NCBI GenBank assembly: GCA_963598415.1
Contig: CAVBUH010000007.1
Span: 62,001-126,000, forward strand
Reading direction: 5' to 3'
Source of the DNA: Colimorpha_A sp900556615
Lineage (GTDB): Bacteria; Bacillota; Clostridia; Oscillospirales; CAG-272
DNA length: 64,000 nt
Under the pieces are notes generated by a model that was given only the letters and a program-made list of their open reading frames with translations, had not been told where the DNA came from and searched no databases. The translations under genes and the position numbers were made by a program. Positions 43,986 to 53,555 of the stretch are shown piece by piece. The first letter of the stretch is position 1. Each line of letters starts with the position of its first letter.

Positions 43986-46685
43986 ATGGTGGAAAATCAA
44001 TTCGGAAAATTTAAAATGCACATCGTTCCTCATACTCATTGGGACAGAGAGTGGTATTATACCCTGGAGGAGTTCAGGTTCAGACTTGCAAGGCTTGTCG
44101 ATATCCTGATTGACTGTATGGAACAGGATAAAATTAAGTATTTTATTCTTGACGGTCAGACGATAGCGATAGAGGATTATCTTGCCCGCAGACCGGAGAA
44201 TCGGGAAAGACTTGAAAAGCTGATTTCCTCCGGAAGAATATTCATAGGTCCCTGGTATACACAGCCGAACATATTTATGTCCTGTGCTGAGGCGCAGATA
44301 AGAAATCTTGAATTCGGCGCACGGGATATTGCAAAGTACGGAGGCGGACTGGACGTTAATTATATGCCGGATCAGTTTGGCTTTACTTCTCAGCTTCCGC
44401 AGATGATGAAGGGCTTCGGACTCGGAGTTATGGTTGGCGGACGCGGAATGGACAAGGGGAGCGACACCTATTTTGTATGGGAGGGCGCCGACGGTACACA
44501 GGTGAAGGCCTGCGCGCTGCCTCACTCCTATATTAATGCCCATTGTATAAGCACAAACGATGAACCGGTTAACTTTAATGTTTTTGGCTGTAATATCAGA
44601 ATGGCGCCTCTAAAGGAACAGATGGAGGTTATTCTCAGCGAGAGAGTCCGCTGTCCCGCGCCGCAGCTTCTTGCGCTCAACGGAGTTGACCATATGTTCC
44701 CCAATCCTACGATGCTGGAGACAGTGGAAAAGATAAACCGCGATTATCCTGAGGTAGAGGCGGTTCAAAGCAATTTCGATTTATATCTCAAGGATGTGGA
44801 AGCGTCGCTTACCCGTGAGCTTTATCACAAAAAGGGTGAGCTTCGCGATCCCCGTGAAAATTTGATTCTCCCCGCATCACAGTCGATGAGAATGGATACC
44901 AAGATGAAGAACATCGCCTGTGAGGATGCGCTTATCAGAAATGCAGAACCGACAATGGCGGTTATGAAGGTTCTTAAACAGAAAAAACTTCCGGAAGCAG
45001 ATCTTGACGCGGCATGGGAAATCATGCTTGAGAACCATGCTCACGACAGTCTTTGCTGTGCCAATTCCGAGCCGAGTTATCGTGAAATTATGTCAAGATA
45101 CGACAAAATAAGCGATATTACAAGAGAATCCCTGAACGACTTGGATCAGCATTTTATAAGACTTGTCAACGGTATGCCCGAAGAGGCGGTAATCATTAAA
45201 AATCCCTCCCCGTTTGACAGAGACGAGGCGGTGAGCTTCGAGATTATTACCGCTTATTACAGGAATTATGCGGAACCGCACCTTTATGTTGAAGGAGAAG
45301 AGATTCCCTGTCGAATCAACGGCGTAAGATGCGATACCCTGCTTCGGTTTGTACCTTTTTCGGGACGGGTAGGAGAGCTTCAGGTTGCGATATTCGACGT
45401 TACGGCATATCCCGGTAAGATTCCTGCACTTGGATACAAGACAGTTGAAATCAAGGGCGGCAGCGTGCATGCAAAACCGGTTGAAGGGCTTGTTACCTCT
45501 TTCCGCACAATTGAAAACGAGTATCTGAAGGTCGAGGTGACCGATGACGCGGCAGTAACGGTTACCGATAAACGGAGCGGCGAGATTTATGCCGGGTTAA
45601 ATACCTTTATCGACAATGGCGAGGCGGGTAACGGCTTCCAGCATATTCCTCCCTATCATGATTTTACCGCAGTTTCCCGCGGAGACGGTATGACAATCGA
45701 TATAGAGGAAAACAGTCCTGAAAAGGGAGTACTGCGCGTAAGACAGACGATGACTCTTCCGTCAGGCTTATCTCCCGATAAGCTCGGAAGAAGCGCCGAA
45801 ACTGTTAAAACAAATATTGAATACAAGGTTATTCTGAAAAAAGGCTCTTCACGTGTAGAGTTCGAGACTGTGATTGACAACAATGCGACAGATCACCGTC
45901 TCAGAGTCGCTTTCCCTACCGATTGTGCTTCTGATGTTGCCTATTGCGGTCAGCCGTTTGACGTGCTGGAACGTCCGGTACAACCGGAAAAGGTCAACTA
46001 CATGGGCGAGGGCGATTATGAACCGTATGTCGGTTATCATCCCATGCAAGATTTTTGCGGTATTACCGACGGTGTACGCGGTGCGGCAGTAGCGGCGGGA
46101 GTGCTTGAATATGAGGTGCTTCCGATGAGAAGAACATTGGCACTGACCCTCATCAGAGCAACCGACCGTCTGCTTGTGGGTGTTCTCGCAACCGGATCGA
46201 AATTCCGTCTTCCCGCGGCGCAGCTTCAGCAGAAAATGAGCTTTAAGTATTCCTTTATTCCTCACAGCGGAGGATATAAGAATGTTCTTCGCGATATCGA
46301 CGCGGCAAGACATCCGCTTATTCCGGTTCAGAAGGATTTTCTTGAGGAACAAAGTATGCCCGGTTATACGGCTCCAGAGGCAATTATGCCGCTTTCGGCA
46401 GGTTTTCTCTCTCTTGACGGAGACGCCGTCATGACCTCTCTCCGTCCGTCTGTTTCGGAGGAAGGATATACTTCAATACGTTTCTTTAACCCTGAGAACG
46501 AACGCGGAAAGGTAACACTTACTGTTGATAGCCGTTATCGTCTGATTTCGGCAGACGCGGTGAGAATCGACGAAAAACAATCTGAGGATCGCGACATCGG
46601 TATCTCCGTAAAAGAAAACGTCATAACGCTCTGCCCTGAGGCAAAGCAAATCGTAACGCTGAAATTGAAGCTTACATTGAAATAA
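43986..46685 (+). CDS. Glycoside hydrolase family 38 alpha-mannosidase
   Basis: This 899-aa retaining alpha-mannosidase releases terminal mannose from oligosaccharides. It shows the family signature HTHWDREW (16-23, zinc ligands H16/H18/D20 region), the nucleophile D129 in YMPDQFGF, the mid domain with ENHAHDSLCC (zinc histidine) and C-terminal beta domains. No signal peptide, so it is cytoplasmic. AAGGAGAAAT precedes the ATG. It is followed by a D-lyxose isomerase-like gene that can act on the released mannose. Confidence 0.95.
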   Translation: MVENQFGKFKMHIVPHTHWDREWYYTLEEFRFRLARLVDILIDCMEQDKIKYFILDGQTIAIEDYLARRPENRERLEKLISSGRIFIGPWYTQPNIFMSCAEAQIRNLEFGARDIAKYGGGLDVNYMPDQFGFTSQLPQMMKGFGLGVMVGGRGMDKGSDTYFVWEGADGTQVKACALPHSYINAHCISTNDEPVNFNVFGCNIRMAPLKEQMEVILSERVRCPAPQLLALNGVDHMFPNPTMLETVEKINRDYPEVEAVQSNFDLYLKDVEASLTRELYHKKGELRDPRENLILPASQSMRMDTKMKNIACEDALIRNAEPTMAVMKVLKQKKLPEADLDAAWEIMLENHAHDSLCCANSEPSYREIMSRYDKISDITRESLNDLDQHFIRLVNGMPEEAVIIKNPSPFDRDEAVSFEIITAYYRNYAEPHLYVEGEEIPCRINGVRCDTLLRFVPFSGRVGELQVAIFDVTAYPGKIPALGYKTVEIKGGSVHAKPVEGLVTSFRTIENEYLKVEVTDDAAVTVTDKRSGEIYAGLNTFIDNGEAGNGFQHIPPYHDFTAVSRGDGMTIDIEENSPEKGVLRVRQTMTLPSGLSPDKLGRSAETVKTNIEYKVILKKGSSRVEFETVIDNNATDHRLRVAFPTDCASDVAYCGQPFDVLERPVQPEKVNYMGEGDYEPYVGYHPMQDFCGITDGVRGAAVAAGVLEYEVLPMRRTLALTLIRATDRLLVGVLATGSKFRLPAAQLQQKMSFKYSFIPHSGGYKNVLRDIDAARHPLIPVQKDFLEEQSMPGYTAPEAIMPLSAGFLSLDGDAVMTSLRPSVSEEGYTSIRFFNPENERGKVTLTVDSRYRLISADAVRIDEKQSEDRDIGISVKENVITLCPEAKQIVTLKLKLTLK

Positions 46686-46707
46686 TCGGCAAGAAAGGCA
46701 ATATATC

Positions 46708-47397
46708 ATGAAAAGATCAGAAATAAATCAGATAATGAAAGAATCTCTTGATTTTATTAAAGAGAGAGGCTTTATTCTTCCGCCCTTTGTACTCTGGGGA
46801 CCGGAGGACTGGGCTGATAAGGGCGAGGAATATGATGAACTAAAGCGGAATATGCTCGGCTGGGATATCACCGATTTCGGAAGCGGGGATTTTCATAAGG
46901 TCGGACTTCTGATGATTACACTGCGCAACGGAAATATGTACAATCCGAAATATGTAAAGCCCTATGCGGAAAAGCTTCTGATTGCAGAAGAGGGACAGGT
47001 TACCCCGTATCATTTTCATCGCAAGAAGATGGAGGATATCATCAACCGCGGCGGCGGAAATCTGATTGTCAAGATTTATAACAGCACGCCGGATGAGGAA
47101 TTTTCCGACACTGACGTGACAGTCAGCTCTGATGGCAGAAATTATACTGTTCCTGCCGGAACAGAAATAAGGCTTACTCCCGGCGAAAGCATTACCTTGC
47201 TTACCGGACAGTATCACAGCTTTTGGGCAGAGCCGGGCTTTGGAAAGGTTATGCTTACCGAGGTTTCAAAGGTGAATGACGATAGAGTAGACAATCGTTT
47301 TTATGAGGAAACCGGACGCTTCCCCGCTATAGAGGAGGATGAAAAGCCGCTTCATCTGCTTTCGATGGACTATAAAGAATTTTCAACTTTAGGATAA
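46708..47397 (+). CDS. D-lyxose isomerase family protein (mannose to fructose)
   Basis: This 229-aa cupin-fold protein matches D-lyxose isomerases: FVLWGPEDWAD near the N-terminus, TPYHFHRKKMEDIINRGGG with the metal ligands H, H and E, and LTGQYHSFWAEP with the last histidine. The family converts D-lyxose to D-xylulose and usually D-mannose to D-fructose. Directly after an alpha-mannosidase, conversion of released mannose into fructose is the likely job. It is 22 bases downstream of that gene, in the same operon. Confidence 0.9.
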   Translation: MKRSEINQIMKESLDFIKERGFILPPFVLWGPEDWADKGEEYDELKRNMLGWDITDFGSGDFHKVGLLMITLRNGNMYNPKYVKPYAEKLLIAEEGQVTPYHFHRKKMEDIINRGGGNLIVKIYNSTPDEEFSDTDVTVSSDGRNYTVPAGTEIRLTPGESITLLTGQYHSFWAEPGFGKVMLTEVSKVNDDRVDNRFYEETGRFPAIEEDEKPLHLLSMDYKEFSTLG

Positions 47398-47440
47398 GAA
47401 TTTTAATATTGAGAATAATGAGAAAGGTGAGTTTATAGAT

Positions 47441-48442
47441 ATGAAAAAAATTACGGCAATTATTTTGGCAGTTATGATGACACTGGCGATTGTGGCATTG
47501 CCCTGTGCTGCATACGAACCAAAAACTGCAAAAGCGGTTAAGGCAACGGCTATTATAGATGCAGAGATGGAAGATATCTGGAAGGAAACCGATGTACTTA
47601 CGGCTAATCTCGTAAACAAAACGATAATTTATAATGCCGATTATGCCTCTCAGGCAACGGCCAAAGTACGTCTTCTTTGGGACGCGAAATATCTTTATGT
47701 GTTTGCAGAAATTCTTGATCCCGATCTTTATACTGAAAATAAAAACGGCAGCGCATCGTATGTTGCTGATGGGATAGAGATTCAGCTTGATGAAAAAAAT
47801 GATAAATCCGGAAAACTGAATGTGCAGGGAAGTCTTAACGGAAAAGAATTTAACGGTTCGGCTGGGAGCTATCAGGTATTTGCCGACAGCACGACAAGCG
47901 GATTCGGAGACCATTACGAGGCAGGAAAAGGGAAATTTCGCTCGGCAGTAAAGGTTGTTTCCTCCGGCTATCATGTAGAGATGGCAATACCGTGGAACAC
48001 TTTAAGTCCTGCGGTCGGAACGCAAATCGGTCTTGAAATTCAAATTAATGACAATATTACCGGTGACACCCGTGAAGGTCTTGTTAGCTGGAATTCGGAT
48101 GCCTGTCTCGGCTGGCAGGATACAGAAGCGATGGGAACGATTACTTTTGTTGATTCTCCCGAGGGATATGTTCCTCCGGAAATTACCGAATCAGAGCCTG
48201 TAACTGACGCACCGACAGAGTCGGATACCGAAACACAGCCTACTGATACAAGTGATAAATCCGGAACAGATGAAGCAACCGATACAAAACCGCAGACAGG
48301 TACCGACGGAAAAACGGATAAACCTTCGGACGACAATAAGGATGACGGCGGAATCAATCCGATGATATGGATCGGTATTGCTGCCGTGGTGATTATTGCG
48401 GCAGTTATTGCCGTAATCCTCTTTCGCAAAAAGAAGAAATAA
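47441..48442 (+). CDS. Surface protein with CBM9-like domain and C-terminal anchor
   Basis: This 333-aa protein has a Sec signal peptide (about 1-24), a family 9 carbohydrate-binding-type domain (about 28-235: AIIDAEMEDIWKETD, VRLLWDAKYLYVFAEI, DGIEIQLDE, VEMAIPWNTL), a Thr/Asp-rich linker (about 245-300) and a C-terminal helix with KKKK. It should hold glycan close to the cell surface. GAAAGGTGAG precedes the ATG. It follows the isomerase gene closely. Confidence 0.87.
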   Translation: MKKITAIILAVMMTLAIVALPCAAYEPKTAKAVKATAIIDAEMEDIWKETDVLTANLVNKTIIYNADYASQATAKVRLLWDAKYLYVFAEILDPDLYTENKNGSASYVADGIEIQLDEKNDKSGKLNVQGSLNGKEFNGSAGSYQVFADSTTSGFGDHYEAGKGKFRSAVKVVSSGYHVEMAIPWNTLSPAVGTQIGLEIQINDNITGDTREGLVSWNSDACLGWQDTEAMGTITFVDSPEGYVPPEITESEPVTDAPTESDTETQPTDTSDKSGTDEATDTKPQTGTDGKTDKPSDDNKDDGGINPMIWIGIAAVVIIAAVIAVILFRKKKK

Positions 48443-48482
48443 AGGGTTTAACAGATAACGCAAAGAACGGTATAAAATCGTG

Positions 48483-48524
48483 CAAGCGCTGAATAGCGCT
48501 GTAATACGGGTTATTCAGCGCTTG
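48483..48524. terminator. Hairpin between the CBM9 and esterase genes
   Basis: A 13-bp perfect stem (CAAGCGCTGAATA at 48483-48495 with 48512-48524) lies 40 bp past the CBM9 stop. The downstream T-run is weak, so it may weaken rather than end transcription. Confidence 0.5.
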
Positions 48525-48565
48525 TGTGAAATTTTGTTACCCAAAATCCCGGAAAGGAATAAAGA

Positions 48566-50176
48566 ATGAAAAACAGAGTATTCCTGTTTTTATTGGCAGC
48601 AACGATGTTTATAACATTAACCTCCTGCGGAGAAAAAAAGGAAAATCCTTCAGGGAGCAGTGATACGGACGCCTCTACATCCGATAACGATGTAATTGTT
48701 GTGACGGATACAGACGCAAAGTCTACCGAGGCGCCTCCGGAAGTCCCTGTTCTCCATGACAGCGGTTGGTGCGCGGTTGGACTTACCGAAGGTGATAAGG
48801 CAACGATTCTTGCCGACACCGGTGCTGTACTTACTCTGAAGTATATAGGCGAAGTCACGCCGGGACTTATTCACGGATATGAGTATGAAAAAGAGGCTGA
48901 AGCAATAAAACTAACGCTTGCTTCTACTTTTCCTGAGGTAGCAGACCGTGACAGCGGAGGAAATGATCTTTCCGTATGGAATATGGGAGCTTACCCTTCT
49001 TCATCCTCGGTTTATTACGGAACGCAGTATACCCTATCTGAAAATACTCCGGTATTTGTCCGGTACAGCAACACGGAATGGCGGCTTGCACACGGGAAAT
49101 CAGCGTTTGCCTCAGACGGGTTAACCAGAGGCTATATTAACGTGACCGGAAGCAATTTAAATTTTGTAATGATAGTCGGAGCCTGCGGCTCTCTTGAAAA
49201 TATGAAGCCCGCCAATGCAGAGGTGACGCAGTGTATGGATCCCGACGGCAACGGCTTTGACCGGGGAAATATTTCTCTTGACGGAAGTGAAATACCGGAC
49301 GATAAGCCGATAGAGAATCTCGATGAAAACGGACTCACCATTCCTGATTCAACCAAGATGTCACAAACCTTGATTTATAAAAAGGTCGGTGATAAAGTAC
49401 TTCGCATGAGCTTTTATAAGCCGACCAACCAAGTATATGAAAAGGCGCCGGTTTATTATCTGATAACCGGAGGCGGCTGGAATTCCTGCGACAGACAGGG
49501 TATGGTAGGTTTCTCCGGCATATCCATGGATGCTCTTCGCCGGCAGGGCTTTGCCGTGACAAGCATTGATTACCGTATCCTTCAGGACGGAGTGGATATG
49601 AACGGGATTATTTCCGACTGTATGGACGGGGTGAGATATCTTGTAAAGTATGCAGACAATGCCGGAATTGATCCTGAAAAAATTGTGATAGCGGGACATT
49701 CGGCAGGCGGACATCTCGCGCTTATGACAGCCATCGGAGATCAGAGTAAATTTACAAAGGATTCGGTTTTTGGTGAGAATTACGGTTATAAGGCGCTTGG
49801 CTGTGTAGGTATGAGCGCTCTTACCGTCTGCTATGAGGTGGACGGTAGGCTGCTTACCGCAGTGACGCATTTGCCGCAGCTTTTCGGCGGCGACGGAAAC
49901 GGTGCAGCGGCACACGAGGCGAGCCCTCTTGATTTGATTTCGAAGGATATGTGCCCAATCTTGCTTTCGACCGGAACCGACGATCCCGCAGTATTTCCCG
50001 AAAACACCTATTTGTTCCGGGATAAGGCAAAAGATGTTGGTGCAGATGTAACGGTCATCATATCGGAGAATGCCGGTCATAGCTATGAACCGATGAACGG
50101 AGCGACTTCAGTATCCGTATCCTTTACTGAGCTTCAGAATAAAGTCGCTGAGTTTATTCTTGAACTGATAAAATAA
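48566..50176 (+). CDS. Lipoprotein: divergent SG[YW]CAVG domain fused to an alpha/beta-hydrolase
   Basis: This 536-aa protein has lipobox LTSC (C21), a Ser/Asp/Thr linker, an N-terminal domain starting SGWCAVGL (66-73), and an esterase domain (about 265-536) with oxyanion motif TGGGW (301-305), nucleophile S379 in AGHSAGGH, a probable acid in TGTDDPAV and histidine in NAGHSYEP. The hydrolase resembles feruloyl/acetyl-xylan-type esterases. Because the N-terminal domain matches two neighbouring proteins, it is likely a targeting or glycan-binding module. GGAAAGGAA precedes the ATG. Confidence 0.85.
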   Translation: MKNRVFLFLLAATMFITLTSCGEKKENPSGSSDTDASTSDNDVIVVTDTDAKSTEAPPEVPVLHDSGWCAVGLTEGDKATILADTGAVLTLKYIGEVTPGLIHGYEYEKEAEAIKLTLASTFPEVADRDSGGNDLSVWNMGAYPSSSSVYYGTQYTLSENTPVFVRYSNTEWRLAHGKSAFASDGLTRGYINVTGSNLNFVMIVGACGSLENMKPANAEVTQCMDPDGNGFDRGNISLDGSEIPDDKPIENLDENGLTIPDSTKMSQTLIYKKVGDKVLRMSFYKPTNQVYEKAPVYYLITGGGWNSCDRQGMVGFSGISMDALRRQGFAVTSIDYRILQDGVDMNGIISDCMDGVRYLVKYADNAGIDPEKIVIAGHSAGGHLALMTAIGDQSKFTKDSVFGENYGYKALGCVGMSALTVCYEVDGRLLTAVTHLPQLFGGDGNGAAAHEASPLDLISKDMCPILLSTGTDDPAVFPENTYLFRDKAKDVGADVTVIISENAGHSYEPMNGATSVSVSFTELQNKVAEFILELIK

Positions 50177-50366
50177 AAAATAGAGATTCCGGAATTGTTG
50201 TATGCGCATTTCGGATTGATTTGTTTGCGTTGTCAGTTGCAGCTTTCTTTGGCGGAGCTTCTGTCGGTAAAGCTTGATTGGGAACAGCAAGAAATTTCTT
50301 TCCCGAATGTGTATACAGAGTATTTGGAAATCTCTGAAAATATTAATCTATCTGGAGGAAAAAGCA

Positions 50367-51104
50367 ATGAAAAAAATTTCGGCATTGATCACAGCAATCG
50401 TTCTATGTGTTTCCGTCGGGCTGGTTATGACTTTTGCGGCGGAGTCGACATCCGGTTACTGCGCTGTAGGAGAAGTAGATGGATCCCGCGCGGCAATCCT
50501 TCTCGGTGATGGGACGGTGAAGACGGTAAATTTCACAGGAACGGCGCCTGCAGCGGGAACGGTTAACAGATTTACAGAGACCGATGGGACTTATACTTTT
50601 ACAGGCATTACGTGGCCCGGATATACCGGATGGCGAATTTTTGACAACAACGACGATAACGGAGATTTCTTCTTTGACGGCGGAGGAAATTATGGATATC
50701 TTTGGGAAAATGCTGTGGGATTTGTTAAGTTTTCTGATACAAGTTGGAGAGTTTACACCGGTAAGCATATGATACAAATTGCTGACGGGGTTGGAGATCA
50801 AGCGGGAACCGCATGGCCGTCTAATCTTGAAGCGAATTGGAATAATGACCTTCAAAAGATGGATGTTGTGTTTGCTGACTGTACCAAAACGTATGAAAGC
50901 GGACCGGAACCCTCTAAGCTGTTTGATTCCACTGGCGCAGGGTTTACATCCGGAGACAAAAACGTAGTGCTCAGTAATGATACTGATAATACGGGCGAGG
51001 GTGATTCTCCTGACACCTCTGATGCCGCTGTTCCCGCAGCCATAGTCGTGATTTCACTGTGTGCGGCAACGGTTGTTCTTGTAGGCAGAAAAAGAAAAGT
51101 ATAA
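50367..51104 (+). CDS. Secreted SG[YW]CAVG-domain protein with C-terminal anchor
   Basis: This 245-aa protein has a signal peptide (about 1-26), then SGYCAVGEVDG, the same domain as in 39411-40178 (VGFVKFSDTSW, TAWPSNL, GDKNVVL), a short linker, and a C-terminal hydrophobic helix with GRKRKV. So one paralog is lipid-anchored and this one is helix-anchored. The ATG at 50367 follows GGAGGAAAAAG; a longer frame from 50274 is rejected. It is the last gene of the plus-strand glycan locus and ends at a strong terminator. Confidence 0.8.
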   Translation: MKKISALITAIVLCVSVGLVMTFAAESTSGYCAVGEVDGSRAAILLGDGTVKTVNFTGTAPAAGTVNRFTETDGTYTFTGITWPGYTGWRIFDNNDDNGDFFFDGGGNYGYLWENAVGFVKFSDTSWRVYTGKHMIQIADGVGDQAGTAWPSNLEANWNNDLQKMDVVFADCTKTYESGPEPSKLFDSTGAGFTSGDKNVVLSNDTDNTGEGDSPDTSDAAVPAAIVVISLCAATVVLVGRKRKV

Positions 51105-51120
51105 ATTGTAAAAAATATAT

Positions 51121-51152
51121 AAAGGACTTTTGCGTTAATGCAAAAGTCCTTT
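51121..51152 (+). terminator. Terminator at the end of the plus-strand glycan locus
   Basis: A perfect 13-bp stem (AAAGGACTTTTGC at 51121-51133 with 51140-51152) with a short loop and T-rich tail, 16 bp after the preceding stop. Confidence 0.85.
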
Positions 51153-51257
51153 ATATCAGGGGGCAGAGAAAAACAAGATGAGGTTTTGGTCCAACCCCCA
51201 AAATTTTGAGAAGAGAAAAACTGCGTTTTTTCAGGGGTAATTAAAATTTAGCTTTAA

Positions 51258-51745
51258 GGCAATACCGCTGGGTGCACGGCTAATGTCTTTGCTATGTAAT
51301 ATACAAAGTTTTCTAAGGACAAACATCTATTTATCGTCATCGTTCAAAAACATAAAGTAATTTTTCTCTGCTGTAATTAGCACAAATTTTTTAAATGAAG
51401 CAGTTCTGCTGTTATACCGGATTTCTATCGGCATTAAAAAACGGGCTGTCGCGAATCTACCTTTTTGTCTGACTCGGTCGGTTTTGTTTTGCTTTTTATA
51501 TTTTATCGGCAAAATCTATCCGCGGCTTTCTCATGTGAATGAGACAGCCCCCGGATACAGGGCTAAAGAGAAAGCAATTTGCAGGGCTCTGTCCCACTCC
51601 CGTCTCTTTCTTAAGGAAATTCCGCAAAATGATTGTTGCTCAGATGCGCCACCAGATTTTTCTTCAAACAATACAAATTGAAGAGGCAAGAGTGGCTCCT
51701 CTGCTGACGAAATTTGTAAAGTGTGACGGAATAGATGCAAGTAAT
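51258..51745. mobile_element. Two truncated family 1 copies in a gene-free stretch
   Basis: One left end (GGCAATACCGCTGGG after TTAA 51254-51257) lasts about 48 bp in reverse orientation. A second copy starts at 51615 after TTAA 51611-51614 and continues in forward orientation to about 51745, where its right end is lost. From 51306 to 51610 nothing recognisable was found. Confidence 0.6.
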
Positions 51746-52093
51746 TACATTACAATATTTTAATCTGTTAATACAGTAAAATTGTTCAGACGGTTGTTTT
51801 CTGATTGGTTTGTCATCGTTAAGCTGTAATATTTTTACTATATGCAAAGCTATATGGTTCAAGTTAAAAATTCGATATTTTTTTACAGTTCCCAAGAATT
51901 AAGGAATTTGTGATTTCAGCGGATGGATATAGCATACTTTTTCCATTCCTTATTTTCTGTCAGGATACCTGAAACAATAACGTATCTTTTTACTTTCTTT
52001 CGAATTTATTTCGGTTTTGCCTCGGAAAACAACCGTTTTTCTCTATTTTGCGTAACACGTCGGCAGATATATGCCGGTGAGGAGCAGTTCGCA
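51746..52093. other. Gene-free AT-rich stretch
   Basis: No gene, repeat copy or promoter was recognised. A 76-codon plus frame at 51923-52153 lacks a ribosome site, overlaps the terminator at 52094-52128 and is not protein-like. Confidence 0.35.
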
Positions 52094-52128
52094 GCGGTGT
52101 TAAAAAAGTTAAACTTTTTTAACACCGC
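52094..52128 (-). terminator. Terminator downstream of the M23 peptidase gene
   Basis: A 17-bp near-perfect stem (52094-52110 with 52111-52128, GCGGTGTTAAAAAAGTT and its complement) lies about 90 bp past the stop of the minus-strand gene. Confidence 0.7.
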
Positions 52129-52220
52129 CTTTGATCTTATATTTCAGCATTAAATTCCGATCAAATGTGGGGATAATCAGAGGCAAACTTTATTTCAAGT
52201 TCTTTCGAAATTTCAGAAGA

Positions 52221-52967
52221 TCACTTATCTTTATCTGCTGCTGCGGAAACTGAAGCGCTTTCTTCGTAATCAAGCATCGTCATAGGATCGATGGCTTTTC
52301 CGTCCAGTTCAAGTTCGAAATGCAGGTGCGGTTCATCGGAAATCTCAATTATGGCGCTGTCGCTTATCGTGCCGATCGGTTGTCCCGCATAGACTGTTGC
52401 GCCTTCGGTTATTCCTTCGGCAAACTCATCGGAGAGGTTTTTGTAATAGGAAATCAAACCGTCTCCATGATCAATGATAACGGTATATCCCATAAAGGGA
52501 TCATAACCGGCGGCTTTGATGGTTCCGTATGCGCAGGAAAGGACTTCGGCTCCGGTATCACATTCGATGTCGATTCCCTGATGTACTCTGTAATCGTTCA
52601 TGGTCAGTGAAAATACAGCGTTTGTCAGGTCATGGCGTTTATAAATAACGCCTTCGACAGGCATCATGACCTTAAGCTTTGACCAATCCTTTGAAGGGGG
52701 AACATCGGTGGGCTTGAGATCGTCGGTAACGTCTCCGGCAGGTTCCTCAGTATCCGCTCCTGCCGGCTCATTATCGGTGACAGCCGTTTCTCCGGGTTTT
52801 TCCTTGTCTCCGGTTGTCACAGCATCTGTAACCGGATTGTTTTTTTCCGATCGTTTTGAACTGCCGAAGAAAGTGTACATTGTGACGATGAGCACTGTAA
52901 CGGCCATAAGTGTGAGGGCGATATAAATTATGCGCCCTACAAGCGTTCTTTTCTGACTGTAATTCAT
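52221..52967 (-). CDS. M23-family peptidase, SpoIIQ-like
   Basis: This 248-aa protein has one N-terminal membrane helix (about 11-34), an acidic Pro/Thr linker (40-95) and a LytM/M23 domain (100-235). Zinc ligands appear intact: H129 and D133 (HQGID) and H216 in HLHFEL. With one helix plus LytM domain it resembles the forespore protein SpoIIQ, which in Clostridia keeps its zinc site; an ordinary cell-wall endopeptidase is the alternative. It is a single gene with its own terminator. Confidence 0.85.
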   Translation of the reverse strand: MNYSQKRTLVGRIIYIALTLMAVTVLIVTMYTFFGSSKRSEKNNPVTDAVTTGDKEKPGETAVTDNEPAGADTEEPAGDVTDDLKPTDVPPSKDWSKLKVMMPVEGVIYKRHDLTNAVFSLTMNDYRVHQGIDIECDTGAEVLSCAYGTIKAAGYDPFMGYTVIIDHGDGLISYYKNLSDEFAEGITEGATVYAGQPIGTISDSAIIEISDEPHLHFELELDGKAIDPMTMLDYEESASVSAAADKDK

Positions 52968-53002
52968 GTGGAAATCATCCTTTCAGGCTTGAAGTTTTTT
53001 AG

Positions 53003-53338
53003 GGAATCACTGAATAAATCGTTGTCAACGCATCTTTCCGGCTGATTTTATTGTCCGGCATCGTGAAAAAGCCTTGAAATATTAAGACAATGCCGCCGTG
53101 TTCTGACGGTACAGTGGCGCAGTCGTATTTTTCTTAGACGATACAAATTGAGGAGGCAAGAGCGACTCCTCTGCCGACAAAATTGGTGAAGTATGACGGA
53201 AAATGGACAAGCAGATATGCCGTCAAGGCGTAGGCCATGAACCTGCCGGTGTTGCTTTAACCATATTCTTTCGTTTTTTGCCTTGTCGTTCAATAAATCA
53301 TCTCGGAAATTTGCATAGCCGTTTTGTTCAGCGATTTC
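53003..53338. mobile_element. Family 2 long element with nested family 1, flanked by TTAG
   Basis: A 336-bp composite begins GGAATCACTGAATAAATC and ends TTGTTCAGCGATTTC. The flanks are TTAG at both 52999-53002 and 53339-53342, a perfect duplication differing from TTAA. Inside, a 171-bp family 1 copy (53086-53256) has its own TTAA pair at 53082-53085 and 53257-53260. Confidence 0.85.
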
Positions 53339-53451
53339 TTAGTTGTCATCATTATTTTTACCCTGCCTGTGATTTTTATTCATCAAATGTACTGTTTTGT
53401 AAGAATTTCTGAGAAGTGAAAGAAGATGTTTTACAAATATAAAACAAATAA

Positions 53452-53478
53452 CGCGAGATCTTTGAAAAAGACCTCGCG
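53452..53478. terminator. Small hairpin in a gene gap
   Basis: CGCGAG (53452-53457) pairs with CTCGCG (53473-53478), with TCTTT/AAAGA extending the stem. It is not next to a gene end, so its role is unclear. Confidence 0.4.
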
Positions 53479-53555
53479 CAGTATGTCGGTGTTTTCTATA
53501 ATAGTTTGTGGCTTTATCTCTATGAAAATCGGGTTTATATCACATAAATATTTAA

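Noticed and set aside
51539..51763. Open frames inside family 1 elements as real genes
   Set aside because: Frames differ in length between copies, lack ribosome sites and are broken by shifts in several copies; treated as relics instead.
51923..52153. A 76-codon plus-strand frame
   Set aside because: Lacks a ribosome site, overlaps a terminator hairpin and is not protein-like.
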